A program made the position numbers and the translations under genes. The notes under the pieces are model-generated. The model had not been told where the DNA came from. It was given only the letters and a program-made list of their open reading frames with translations, and made no database searches. A stretch of DNA of 64,000 nucleotides from contig OZ220718.1 of the NCBI GenBank assembly GCA_965116765.1, forward strand, positions 2,108,001-2,172,000, written 5' to 3'. Positions 36,158-45,197 of this stretch are shown piece after piece (positions within the stretch are counted from its first letter, which is position 1; each line of letters opens with the position of its first letter). Source of the stretch: JAJEEA01 sp965116765 (GTDB lineage: Bacteria; Acidobacteriota; Vicinamibacteria; Vicinamibacterales; UBA8438).

Positions 36158-37369
36158 TCAGTACTCCCGGAAGATGCGGCGGATCTCGTCGAGGTCGCGG
36201 GTCTTCGTGAGGGCGAGCATCAGGAGAATGCGCGCCTTCTGCGGGTTGAGGGTGTCGCCGGCGATCATGCCCCGCGCGTCGTAACCGGGGAGCGGCACGA
36301 CGCGGCCGCTGCCGGTCCGGTTCGACCGGACGACGACCGGGCGCCCGGCCTCGGGCAGCGACGCGACCCGGTCGAGGGCGGCGCGCTCGACGCTCGAGAC
36401 GAGGCCCGCGCCGGTGCCCGCGAGCACGATGCCGTCGACCCCGGCCTCGATCAGGGTCTCGATCAGCACCGGGTTCGGCTCGACGTACGAGTAGACGATG
36501 TCGACGGTGGGGAATGCCGTGACCCCGGCGAGGTCGAACTCCGAGTCGGCGGTGTGCCGCTTCGTCGGCGCGCGGTAGAAGGCCACGCGGTCGCCGTCGA
36601 CGTAGCCGAGGAACCCGAGGTCGCGCGAGCGAAACGTCTCGACGCGGTAGGTGCTGGTCTTGGTGACGTCGCGGGCCGCGTTGATCTCGTCGTTCATCAC
36701 CACGAGCACGCCCTTGCCCCGCGCCTCGGCGGAGGCGGCGGTGCGCACCGCGTTCAGCAGGTTGAGGGGGCCGTCGGTGCTGATGGCGGTGGCCGGCCGC
36801 TGGGCGCCGACGAGGACCACCGGCCGGTCGTGACGGACCGTCAGGTTCAGGAAGTACGCGGTCTCCTCGAGGGTGTTGGTGCCGTGGGTGACGACCACCC
36901 CCGCCACGTCGGGATCATCGCTGAAGATCTCGTCGATGCGCCGGGCCAGGGTCAGCCAGTCGGCGAAGGTGATGTTGGGGCTGCCGATGTTGACGACCTG
37001 CTCGACCCGGACGGTGGCGTGCTCCGCGATGGCCGGCACCGCCGAGACGAGCTGCTCGCCCGAGAACGCGCCCGACCGGTACTGGGTCAGGCTGGTCGAC
37101 GACTGGCCGCCGCCCGATATCGTCCCCCCGGTCGCGAGCACCCAGACCACCGGCGGTTCCCCGTCCGCCCCCTGGGCGTGGGCCGGTGCGGCGGATCCGG
37201 GCGCCCAGGTTGCGGCGAGAACGGCGGCAAGGAACGCTGCCGGCAGCGCCCGGCGCCGGCGAGCCCGCGCCCCGGCGCCCGTCGGCCGCCACCACGGGTC
37301 GCGCCGGCTGCCGTCTGCGAGACCGAGGAAACCGCGCTTGCCCATGAGGCGTGACGTCTGTCGTGTCAT
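36158..37369 (-). CDS. Secreted type II L-asparaginase-like enzyme
   Basis: A 403-residue protein with an Arg-rich N terminus and a signal segment (ALPAAFLAAVLAATWAPGSA) ending near residue 65. The catalytic core has the first nucleophile loop ATGGTISGGG, the second loop VVTHGTNTLEETAYFL, and DEINAARDVTKT with the Lys of the second triad. In well-known enzymes the second loop reads GTDT, whereas here it is GTNT (see findings). It would release ammonia from asparagine or glutamine in the periplasm. The D-aminoacylase-like gene lies 93 bp upstream on the same strand, so the pair may be cotranscribed for amino-acid amide salvage. Confidence 0.9.
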   Translation of the reverse strand: MTRQTSRLMGKRGFLGLADGSRRDPWWRPTGAGARARRRRALPAAFLAAVLAATWAPGSAAPAHAQGADGEPPVVWVLATGGTISGGGQSSTSLTQYRSGAFSGEQLVSAVPAIAEHATVRVEQVVNIGSPNITFADWLTLARRIDEIFSDDPDVAGVVVTHGTNTLEETAYFLNLTVRHDRPVVLVGAQRPATAISTDGPLNLLNAVRTAASAEARGKGVLVVMNDEINAARDVTKTSTYRVETFRSRDLGFLGYVDGDRVAFYRAPTKRHTADSEFDLAGVTAFPTVDIVYSYVEPNPVLIETLIEAGVDGIVLAGTGAGLVSSVERAALDRVASLPEAGRPVVVRSNRTGSGRVVPLPGYDARGMIAGDTLNPQKARILLMLALTKTRDLDEIRRIFREY

Positions 37370-37462
37370 CGTGACATCCTGGTTGTCGAGCCCTCCGAAG
37401 GCAAGTCGAGACGAGAATCCCGGTGACGGGCCGCGCCGTCCGGCGGTCGAGCCGACCACGGT

Positions 37463-39055
37463 TCAGGGCCGGCCCGGGCCGTAGAGCACGCGCCCCGGGC
37501 GCGCGCCGGTGGGCTCGCCGCCGTCGACGACGAGCGTCCCGTTCACCAGCACGTACTCGACGCCCTCCGAGTACTGGTGCGGCTCGGCGAAGGTGGCGCG
37601 ATCGATGACGCGGTCCGGGTCGAAGACCGCGAGGTCGGCGAAGAAGCCCTCGCGCACGAGCCCGCGGTCGCGCAGGCCGATGCGCTGGGCGGTCGCGCCG
37701 CTCATCTTGCGCACCGCCTCCTCGAGGGTCAGCACCCCCCGCTCCCGCACGTAGCGGCCGAGGACGCGCGCGAACGTGCCGTACTCGCGCGGGTGGGGCA
37801 CGCTCTCGCCGAAGACCGACACCCCGCCGTCCGAGCCGATGGCGGTGGCCGGGTGCCGCATGATGCGCTCGACGTCGGCCTCGTCCATCGCGTGGTAGAT
37901 GGCCCGCGCGCCGCCGTTCTCGATGATCTCCATCACGAGGTCCGCCCCGGCGGCCACCGTGACCTCTTCGCCGCGCTCCGCGAGGATGTCGGCCAGGCTC
38001 TTGCCCTCGAGCGACCGGTCCCACTCGCACAGCCCGATGACGATGTTCGCGGGGTCGCCGCCGCCGCGATCGAACTCGATGCGGTAGACGATCTCCTCGC
38101 GGATGCGCCGGCGCGTCTCCGGGTCCTCGAGGCGCGCGACGAGCTCGCTCGTGCCGCCCTCCTGCGCCCACTGCGGGACGACGGCGGTGATCGATGTCTG
38201 CGATGCCGTGTAGGGGTACTGGTCGATGGTGACGTCGACGCCGCGCGCCCGCGCCGCGTCGACGAGGGCCAGGCTGTCGGCGCTCCGCCCCCACGCGGGG
38301 CGGCCGATCGCCTTGTGGTGGGTCATCTGCACCGGAATCCCGGCCTCCTCGCCGATGCGGATCGTCTCGCGCACCGAGTCGAGGAGCCCCTGGGCCTCGT
38401 CGCGCATGTGCGAGATGTAGATGCCGCCGTACCGGGCCGCCACCTCGGAGAGCGCGATGACCTCCTCGATCGGCGTGAAGCTGCCCGGCACGTAGAAGAG
38501 CCCCGTCGAGAGCCCCAGGGCCCCCGCCTCCATGGCCTCGGCGACGAGCGCGCGCATGCGGTCGAGCTCGTCGCGGGTCGGCGCGCGGTCCTCCACGCCC
38601 AGCACCTCGCGGCGAATCGTGCCCTGGCCGGCGAAGACCGCCCAGTTGGGGCTGATGCCGGCGGCGGCGATCTCCTCCAGGTGCGCGCCGATGGGCCACG
38701 GCGAGCTGCCGTCGTTGCCCTCGGTGAGGGTGGTGACTCCCTGCAGCAGGTAGTTGTCGGCGGTCGGCACGTCGAAGATGCCGCGCACCGCGTGGGTGTG
38801 CGGATCGATGAAGCCGGGCGCGACCACGAGCCCCGCCGCGTCGACGACGCGGTCCGCCGCCGCGTCGGCGAGGTCGCCGACGCGCGCGATGCGGTCGCCG
38901 CGCACCCCGACGTCGGCGCGGATCCAGGGATTGCCCGTCCCGTCGACGACGCGGCCGCCGCGCACGACCAGATCGAACCGTTCGGCCTCCTGCGCCGATG
39001 AGGGCGCGGCCAGCAGTACCAACGCCAGCAACATGGAAAGACGCCGTGCAACCAT
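37463..39055 (-). CDS. Secreted N-acyl-D-amino-acid deacylase-like amidohydrolase
   Basis: A 530-residue amidohydrolase with a signal peptide (MVARRLSMLLALVLLAAPSS). It begins with the beta-sandwich strand DLVVRGGRVVDGTGNPWIRA, then FIDPHTHAVRG with the first metal His pair, the bridging Cys in IGLCEWD, His residues in YISHMRDEAQG and MTHHKAIG, and the catalytic Asp in GSDGGVSVF. This matches the D-aminoacylase family, which hydrolyses N-acyl-D-amino acids. GGGAGGTGATC before the ATG at 39055 gives a strong ribosome binding site. Confidence 0.9.
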   Translation of the reverse strand: MVARRLSMLLALVLLAAPSSAQEAERFDLVVRGGRVVDGTGNPWIRADVGVRGDRIARVGDLADAAADRVVDAAGLVVAPGFIDPHTHAVRGIFDVPTADNYLLQGVTTLTEGNDGSSPWPIGAHLEEIAAAGISPNWAVFAGQGTIRREVLGVEDRAPTRDELDRMRALVAEAMEAGALGLSTGLFYVPGSFTPIEEVIALSEVAARYGGIYISHMRDEAQGLLDSVRETIRIGEEAGIPVQMTHHKAIGRPAWGRSADSLALVDAARARGVDVTIDQYPYTASQTSITAVVPQWAQEGGTSELVARLEDPETRRRIREEIVYRIEFDRGGGDPANIVIGLCEWDRSLEGKSLADILAERGEEVTVAAGADLVMEIIENGGARAIYHAMDEADVERIMRHPATAIGSDGGVSVFGESVPHPREYGTFARVLGRYVRERGVLTLEEAVRKMSGATAQRIGLRDRGLVREGFFADLAVFDPDRVIDRATFAEPHQYSEGVEYVLVNGTLVVDGGEPTGARPGRVLYGPGRP

Positions 39056-39428
39056 GATCACCTCCCGCCTGCCGCACCGCCCTGCCGTTTGCGATCCGGG
39101 GCGACCGCATCGGCGCCGATCGCCCCGGGCGCCCGGTCGACCCGCCGAGCGCGGACAATCGACAGATGATATTCGATACGGAAGTCCGGACGGCGGAACG
39201 GCGCGGGATCCCGGGATGGTCGGCCGGCGGACGATCGGCCCCGGGGCAACAGCTCCGGGCAACGGCGGTTCGGGCTGGCCGCGCTGGTCCGCGATGGCCC
39301 CTCGAGGGCGCTGACGGGCACCGCCCGGCCATGCGCCGAGCGTGTCGTTCCTCGAAGAACAGCTGCCGCAGGACGCAGTTGGCAACTCTGCGACGACCAC
39401 GGATCCGGAGCGGCTCGACTGCTTCCCC
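39056..39428. other. Gap upstream of the D-aminoacylase gene
   Basis: No gene is supported. The only structure noted is a hairpin with GGGGCGA/TCGCCCC arms near 39100-39130, in the leader of the D-aminoacylase gene. Confidence 0.35.
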
Positions 39429-42400
39429 TCACTGCACCGGCGTCAAGCGGATGATGCGGTCGTCCTCGGGCGCCGGCGCCCCGCGGCCGTCCCGGTTGCC
39501 GGTCGCGACGTACAGCCCGCCGTCGGGGCCGGTCACGACGTCGGCGAGCCGACCGAACCGGTCCTCGAGCAGCCGCTCGGTGCCCGCGATGCGGTTCGGG
39601 TCGGCGGGATCGAACCGTATGCGGAGGAGGTGGGCGCCGTCGGGGGCGGCGACGAACAGGTCGTTCCGGAACCCCGCGATGGCGGTCCCCGTGTAGAACG
39701 ACGCGCCCGCGGGCGCGACGGACGGCGAGAGGCTCAGCGCCGGGGCGCGCATGCCCGGCAGCAGCCGCTCAGCCTCCACGGCCGGCCACCCGTAGTTGCC
39801 TCCCGCCTCGATGCGGTTGACCTCGTCGGCGCCCGCACCCCCCGGCTCGACCGCCCACAACGCGCCCGTCAGCGGATGCCAGTCGAGGCCTCCGGGGCCG
39901 CCGTGGCCCAGCGAGTACACCGGCGACCCGAAGGGATTGCCGGCCGGCGCCGCGCCGTCCCCGCGGACGCGCAGGAGCTTCCCGGCATTGGAGGCGAGGT
40001 CCTGGGCCCCGTCCACGGCGCCGCCCGTCGCCAGGTAGAGCAGACCGTCGGGGCCGAAGCCCATCCGGCCTCCGGTCCCCGGAGGGGCGCGTGGCAGGTC
40101 CAGCAGGACCGCGGCCTGGCCCAGCGTGTTCCCGACCTCCCGGTAACGGACCAGCCGGGCGGCCGGCGCCGCGCCCGCGCCGCCCACGGCCCGGAGCAGG
40201 TAGACGAAGCGGTTCTCGGTGAACGCCGGGTCGAGCGCCAGATCGAGCAGCCCCGCCCCACCGCCCACGGTTTCCTCCCCGGCCGCGAGGGCCAGCTCGG
40301 GGCGCGGCCGCCCGGGCTGCATCACCCAGACCCGCCCTCCCCGCTCGGCCACGAAGAGGCGCCCGTCGGCGGCGAAGTCCAGGCTCGCCGGCGCATCGAG
40401 GCCCGTCGCCACCACCACCGTCCGGAAGCGGGTCCCGTCGACGGCGGTGAGGACGTCGCCCGCGCCACCACCGGCCCCGGCGGCGCCGGTCGGGGCCGGC
40501 GGCGTTGCCGCCGAGTCGGATCGCCGGCGGGGCGACGCCGCGCGCGCCGCCGATCCCAATCCGGTGAGCGGGGCCGCGGCCTCGCCTGGCGGACGGAGGA
40601 TCGGCGGGCGACGGCCGCCCGAGCGCCCGAAGAAGATGAAGTCGTTGCTGAACAGCCCGCCCGGGTTCTGCAGCTGCAGGAAGTGCATGCCCGGCCCCGC
40701 CACGAACTCGACGACGAGCCGCTCGCCGGCGCAGCGGGGCAGCACGCCGCTCTCGCAGCGCACCGACCCGGGCACTCGCCGCCCGTCGACGACGACGTGG
40801 GCGCCTTCCCGCACGTGGCGCCCGCTGACGACGATGGTGTTGTCGGCGGCGGACAGGACGGGGAACTCCTGCGGCCCGCGCTGCGCCTCGATCGGCCCCA
40901 CGCTCCAGATCGCCGGCTGCGGATGGTCGACGTCGACGTAGGGACCCAGGCGTCCCGTGAACGTGCCGACGAACCGGCCGGCGGCGGCGAGCGTCGTCAG
41001 CTCGGGCCGGCTGAACGACCGCGCGCCCCCGGCGCCGGCGTCCCGCTCGCGGTAGACGCCCCCGTCGAACTGCAGCGCCACGGTTCGCACTTGCGGAGCC
41101 GTCGGTGCCGCGCCGGGTCGCGCGGCCCCCGGCGCCCCCCGCCCGTCGTCGATGAGCACCCCCTCGCCCTGCAGCACGATGCCGCCCTCGGCCGCCGACA
41201 GCTCCAGCGCGTCGAGCAGGTCGTCGGTCCGCGCGGTCGCCGCCGAATCCGCGTTCAGGGTGACCTGCCGCGCGAAGGACCCCGAGAAGCCGGTGCTGCC
41301 CTCGGTCACCATGTTCCAGAAGTTCTGCCGCGCCGACAGGGTGGCCCCCCACATGCTCCGTTCGGGAAAGCCGTTCTCCCGGTCGAAGCGCCCGCGCAGG
41401 TCGATGACGTTCCACCGGCCCTGCGGCAGGATGAGCCAGCGGTCGTAGGCGCCGCGCCACGTGGGCGCGTCCATGCCGGTGCCCGGGGTGTTGGTGCTGA
41501 CCCAGAACGGCATGCGGTGGCAGTTGCCGCAGACGTTGGTGCGGCGCTCCGGGCCGTCGGGGACCCCGTCGACGTGGAACGCCTCGAACCCGAACACCGC
41601 CCGCTGCGACAGGACGTTGTCGTAGGCGCGCCGCTGCGCCGGCGGATAGGGCACGGCGAGGAGAAACGTCGCGAGGTCGTCGCGCTCGGCCGCGGTCAGC
41701 GCCCCCGCCTTCCCTTCGTCGTTGACCGGGCAGTCGCCGACCAGGCACATGGTCGTGGCGAGGGTGCGGTCCACCAGCTCGCGGGTGCAGCTCACCTCGT
41801 CGCCGGCGCTGCAGTTGGGAGGGCTCTCGCCGCGGATGTTGGCGGTGTTGTTGCCCCCGTAGGGGTCGCCGGGAATGCCGTCCCAGTGGTAGGGCGCGGT
41901 GTCGCGCAGGCCGCGCACCGGCATCGTCGAGCGCGGCGGAATCTGCGTGCAGCCGCGCCGGTCGCAGATGGGCGTCGCGAGCACCCAGACGAGCTGGTCG
42001 GTGTGGGCGTCGGGGTGGCAGCTCTCGCACGAGAAGGTGCCGGTGGACGAAGCCCCCGCGTCGTTGAACGCGATGCGCCCGCGCTTGACGGCGGGGTGGG
42101 TGGGGTCCTCGAGGACGAGGGTGGCGGCGACGCGAGGGTCGGCGGGGTCGCCGACGTCGACGAGCGAGACGGTGTTGGCCACGGCGTTGAGCACCCAGGC
42201 GCGCGCCGGCCGGCCGTCGCGGTCCGACTCCAGGGCGATTCCGCGGGGCACCGCGCCGACCGCGGCGCGACCGAGCACCGCGCCGCTCGCGGCGTCGACG
42301 GTGAAGACGGTGTCCGAGCCCGCCGCCGACGCCACCAGCGTCGAGTCGTCGCCGCTCACCTCGATCGCGAAGGGCGTGGCGAGGGCCGCGCCCGTCTCGG

Positions 42401-43427
42401 GATGCGCGGGCGGGAGCGGCTCGAGCTCGATGAACTCCGGGGCGCCGCACGCGCCTCCGCCGCAGTCGACGCGGGTGATGCGGTTGAGGAAGGCGCGGTT
42501 CTCCATCTCCGCGAGGCCGTGCTTCAGGGTGCCGGCGCGCCCGTTGGCGTCGTTGCGCGCCTCGGTCTGCGCGACGAAGACGCGCCCCGCCGAGTCGACG
42601 GCGAGCCCGTAGAGCAGGGTGCCCACGGTGTCGACGACCTCGACGAGTTCGTCGGTCGCGGTGTCGAAGACGAACAGGTCGCGGTCGGGCACCTCGGGGT
42701 GACGGACGATGTCGACGTCGATGCCGAGCGACAGGACGTTGTTGTTGTCGACCACGTGCACCTGCGCATCGAAGGTGCAGAGGTCGCCGTCGATCGGGCC
42801 GCGGCAGCCGGATATCTGCGTCTGGTTGTTGGACTCGAACGGGATGACGTAGAGGCGGTCGCCGCGAACCGCGAGGGCGCGCGGGTCCTGCGCGGTGATG
42901 GGGAGAAACCCGGCCACCTCGCGGCTCGCCACGTCGACGACCGCGACCCGGTTCTCCGACGACAGCGCGACGTAGGCCTTGGCGTCGCTCGCGAAGGCGA
43001 CGCCCACCGGCTCGTCGAACTCCGTCGCCCGGCTCGTGAAGCCGAGACTCTGCACGGTGGCGACCACCTGCAGGTGGGTGGGGCTCGCGGGGTCGGCGTC
43101 GATCACGCTCACCGAGTCGGAGACGTGGTTCGCGACCCAGACCTCCCGCCCGTCGGGGCGGACCGCGACGCCGACGGGGTCGATGCCCACGGGGACGCGC
43201 GCGACCTCCGCGAGGGTCGAGGCGTCGATAACGTCAAGGGTGTCGGCCGGCGTGTTGGCCACGAAGACGCGGCCGCCGCTCACCGCGATGGGCGCCGCGT
43301 GGGGGCTCATGAACGTGGGATGGCCCACGTCGTCGCCCGGCGGTTGCGCGCGCGAATCGGCGAGGCCGGCCAGCAGCAGTCCGACGACCAGGATGCCGGT
43401 CAGCGAAGGGCGACTCGTCTTCTCCAT
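39429..43427 (-). CDS. Three-module secreted protein: YVTN propeller, di-heme cytochrome c, sorbosone-dehydrogenase-like propeller
   Basis: A 1332-residue secreted protein (signal LTGILVVGLLLAGLADSRAQ). Residues about 30-450 hold YVTN-type propeller repeats (RVFVANTPADTLDVIDAST, EVWVANHVSDSVSVIDAD). Residues about 470-720 resemble MauG/cytochrome-c-peroxidase relatives, with two heme c sites CESCH and CGNCH. After a joining region (720-950) the C-terminal 350 residues form a glucose/sorbosone dehydrogenase-like propeller (LDAPASLDFAADGRLFVAER, MGFGPDGLLYLATGG, GGNYGWPAVE, GPDGGLYVATGNRDG). The order suggests substrate oxidation feeding electrons to c-type hemes in one chain, but the cofactor and substrate are not shown. 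Confidence 0.85.
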   Translation of the reverse strand: MEKTSRPSLTGILVVGLLLAGLADSRAQPPGDDVGHPTFMSPHAAPIAVSGGRVFVANTPADTLDVIDASTLAEVARVPVGIDPVGVAVRPDGREVWVANHVSDSVSVIDADPASPTHLQVVATVQSLGFTSRATEFDEPVGVAFASDAKAYVALSSENRVAVVDVASREVAGFLPITAQDPRALAVRGDRLYVIPFESNNQTQISGCRGPIDGDLCTFDAQVHVVDNNNVLSLGIDVDIVRHPEVPDRDLFVFDTATDELVEVVDTVGTLLYGLAVDSAGRVFVAQTEARNDANGRAGTLKHGLAEMENRAFLNRITRVDCGGGACGAPEFIELEPLPPAHPETGAALATPFAIEVSGDDSTLVASAAGSDTVFTVDAASGAVLGRAAVGAVPRGIALESDRDGRPARAWVLNAVANTVSLVDVGDPADPRVAATLVLEDPTHPAVKRGRIAFNDAGASSTGTFSCESCHPDAHTDQLVWVLATPICDRRGCTQIPPRSTMPVRGLRDTAPYHWDGIPGDPYGGNNTANIRGESPPNCSAGDEVSCTRELVDRTLATTMCLVGDCPVNDEGKAGALTAAERDDLATFLLAVPYPPAQRRAYDNVLSQRAVFGFEAFHVDGVPDGPERRTNVCGNCHRMPFWVSTNTPGTGMDAPTWRGAYDRWLILPQGRWNVIDLRGRFDRENGFPERSMWGATLSARQNFWNMVTEGSTGFSGSFARQVTLNADSAATARTDDLLDALELSAAEGGIVLQGEGVLIDDGRGAPGAARPGAAPTAPQVRTVALQFDGGVYRERDAGAGGARSFSRPELTTLAAAGRFVGTFTGRLGPYVDVDHPQPAIWSVGPIEAQRGPQEFPVLSAADNTIVVSGRHVREGAHVVVDGRRVPGSVRCESGVLPRCAGERLVVEFVAGPGMHFLQLQNPGGLFSNDFIFFGRSGGRRPPILRPPGEAAAPLTGLGSAARAASPRRRSDSAATPPAPTGAAGAGGGAGDVLTAVDGTRFRTVVVATGLDAPASLDFAADGRLFVAERGGRVWVMQPGRPRPELALAAGEETVGGGAGLLDLALDPAFTENRFVYLLRAVGGAGAAPAARLVRYREVGNTLGQAAVLLDLPRAPPGTGGRMGFGPDGLLYLATGGAVDGAQDLASNAGKLLRVRGDGAAPAGNPFGSPVYSLGHGGPGGLDWHPLTGALWAVEPGGAGADEVNRIEAGGNYGWPAVEAERLLPGMRAPALSLSPSVAPAGASFYTGTAIAGFRNDLFVAAPDGAHLLRIRFDPADPNRIAGTERLLEDRFGRLADVVTGPDGGLYVATGNRDGRGAPAPEDDRIIRLTPVQ

Positions 43428-43448
43428 CGCTGTCCCCTGGCCCGCCCC

Positions 43449-43526
43449 TCGTCGCCTGCGGCTCCCTGGGCGCCCAACCAACCCTGCCCCAGCCAGTCTG
43501 CACCGTTCTACTGGCGCAGACTCCCG
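43449..43526 (+). repeat. Dispersed hairpin repeat, copy 1
   Basis: Shares GGGCGCCCAACCAACCCTGC and AGTCTGCACCGTTCTAC with a copy at 58678-58755, in the same orientation. The 3' half can fold (AGTCTGC with GCAGACT). Located upstream of the 1332-residue gene, outside any coding region. Confidence 0.8.
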
Positions 43527-43714
43527 GCCCCGTGCGGCAGGCGTTGGAGGACTGAGTGTCGAGACGCAATCGTAATGCCGATGACGCCGACCCGGATCAG
43601 AGAATCATCGACGACGTCGACCGAGACGCGTGAACGCTGGACGATCTCCGCCGAGCGCCCGCGCAGCAGAAGCGCCGTGCCCGGGGAGCCTCTCCAGAGC
43701 GCCGTCAGGTCGCG

Positions 43715-44716
43715 CTACCGCTGCGCGGCCGCCTCCGCCTCCAGCGCGCGGGCGCCGCCCAGCATGAGGGGCATCGAGTGGTGTCCCTCGTGGCAGGCGT
43801 ACTCCCACATGTCCTCCTCGAGCCGCAGCATCGGCACCTCGTAGGTCCACGGGCGCTCCCAGGTCTCGGGGTCGTCCACCGTGGCCTGGTACAGGAGCGT
43901 GTCGGCGTCGACCCGCGTCAGCCGCTCGGTCAGGCGCATGCTCCCGCTGGTGCTGCGCCACTGCCGGCGGGGGTCGAAGTTGGCGGTCTCGATGACGAGG
44001 GTGTCGCCCTCCCAGCGCCCGCGCGAGGCGCCCGACCACTGCAGGAACCCGGGATCGAGGGCGGGCCGCCCGTCGATGGGGACGATGCGCACGGTGTGCA
44101 CCATCTCCGTCATGATGGCGACGTGGTCGGGCGTCTGGAACAGCTGCATGTTGTTGTTGTAGGCGCTCGGGTTCATCGGCGGCCCCGCGTTGAACCCGAG
44201 GATGCAGCGGTCGTAGGTGCTGAAGTCCAGCCACGAGTCGGCCGGCTGCGCGCGCCGGTGGGCGGCCCGCGCCGCGGCGCGCTCCCCGCCCTCGGGCGTC
44301 ATCGCGGGATAGCGCCCGTTCGGGGGATCGACGATGAGCGACGTGCGCCGGGTCCCCACCGCCTGCAGGCCCTGGTCTAGCCACGTGTGGTTGTACGAGC
44401 CGTTCCCGCCGTCGGGACGCCGGTCGACGTTGGTCCCCGCCTCGGTCCGCTGCGCGGGCAGGTTCAGGAAGTTGTTGAGGCGGTCGAGCGCCCGCTGCTC
44501 CAGCTCGGCCGCCGCCTCCTCGGTCAGGAAGGCCTGGTCCGCCAACGCTTCCGGCCGCTGCATCGGGGTGATGCTGCGGAAGTCCCAGACGCCGCCCAGA
44601 TCGGGTGCGCCCCACGCGGTCCGCGGCGGACCGTCCTGGGCCCCGGCGGGAGCCGCGACCGCCACGACGGCGACCAGACACACCGCGACGGAAACCGCGG
44701 TCATTCGATGGCTCAT
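43715..44716 (-). CDS. Secreted protein of the YNNN/YACHEG family, paralogue 1
   Basis: A 333-residue exported protein (signal MTAVSVAVCLVAVVAVAAPA, then GAQ). Shared motifs with two neighbours: an early AWGAPDLGGVWDFRSITPMQ, RRTSLIVDPPNGRYPAMTPE, YDRCILGF, YNNNMQLFQTPDHVAIMTEM, GRWEGDTLVIETANF and YACHEGHHSM near the C terminus. The family is common in Acidobacteria and has no function known to me. AGGAGG lies eight bases before the ATG. It is transcribed divergently from the two other copies. Confidence 0.82.
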   Translation of the reverse strand: MSHRMTAVSVAVCLVAVVAVAAPAGAQDGPPRTAWGAPDLGGVWDFRSITPMQRPEALADQAFLTEEAAAELEQRALDRLNNFLNLPAQRTEAGTNVDRRPDGGNGSYNHTWLDQGLQAVGTRRTSLIVDPPNGRYPAMTPEGGERAAARAAHRRAQPADSWLDFSTYDRCILGFNAGPPMNPSAYNNNMQLFQTPDHVAIMTEMVHTVRIVPIDGRPALDPGFLQWSGASRGRWEGDTLVIETANFDPRRQWRSTSGSMRLTERLTRVDADTLLYQATVDDPETWERPWTYEVPMLRLEEDMWEYACHEGHHSMPLMLGGARALEAEAAAQR

Positions 44717-44829
44717 CCTGTCCTCCTCGTGCTGCCGACCTCGCCGCCTTGCCGGCCGCGCCTTCCCCGGCTCTGCGGCGATTATCCCCGATTGGGGACT
44801 GCGTCACGCAACCCTGGAGTTGCTGTCGG

Positions 44830-44835
44830 TACAAT
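44830..44835 (+). promoter_or_regulatory. -10-like element before RHH gene
   Basis: TACAAT about 50 bp before the ATG at 44886. No -35 match is evident. Confidence 0.35.
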
Positions 44836-44885
44836 GGGCGGGATCGTCCCAGTCTCGCGAAACCCGAGTCAGGAGTTGTGTGCAA

Positions 44886-45110
44886 ATGGCCGCACGCGAG
44901 AAGTTCTCCAGCCGGGCCGCACCCGAGCTACTGGCTGCGATGCGCCGGATCGCCCGCGACGACAACCGCCACTTTCAGGCCGTGCTGGAGGACGCCATGA
45001 CCGGCTACATCGAAGCCCCGCTCCGGCGGGAGGTGCGTCCAGAGGTGATGGCGCACTATCGCGAGAGCGTCGAGCGGAACCGTCTGCTGGCGGAGCTACT
45101 GGCGAAGTGA
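44886..45110 (+). CDS. Small antitoxin-like (ribbon-helix-helix type) protein, orphan
   Basis: A 74-residue protein: MAAREKFSSRAAPELLAAMR followed by RIARDDNRHFQAVLEDAMTG resembles short antitoxin or RHH regulators that start with a KFSSQ-type strand. A charged C-terminal helix follows (RESVERNRLLAELLAK). No toxin gene is adjacent: the next gene is a secreted protein. Family assignment is by resemblance only. Confidence 0.6.
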   Translation: MAAREKFSSRAAPELLAAMRRIARDDNRHFQAVLEDAMTGYIEAPLRREVRPEVMAHYRESVERNRLLAELLAK

Positions 45111-45147
45111 GCCGCAGCGTGCCGACAGCCCGAAGCGGTCGAACGCG

Positions 45148-45153
45148 TATAAT
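45148..45153 (+). promoter_or_regulatory. -10 element of paralogue 2 gene
   Basis: A perfect TATAAT, 45 bp before the ATG at 45198, with GGAGGT at 45187-45192 as ribosome binding site. No clear -35. Confidence 0.5.
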
Positions 45154-45197
45154 CGCCGAATCTCGTTCACCAACGCCTCTCGCACCGGAGGTAGCAG

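Noticed and set aside
39342..43844. A 1500-residue plus-strand reading frame
   Set aside because: It is antisense to the propeller-cytochrome gene and has shadow-frame composition; the minus strand has the signal peptide and heme motifs.
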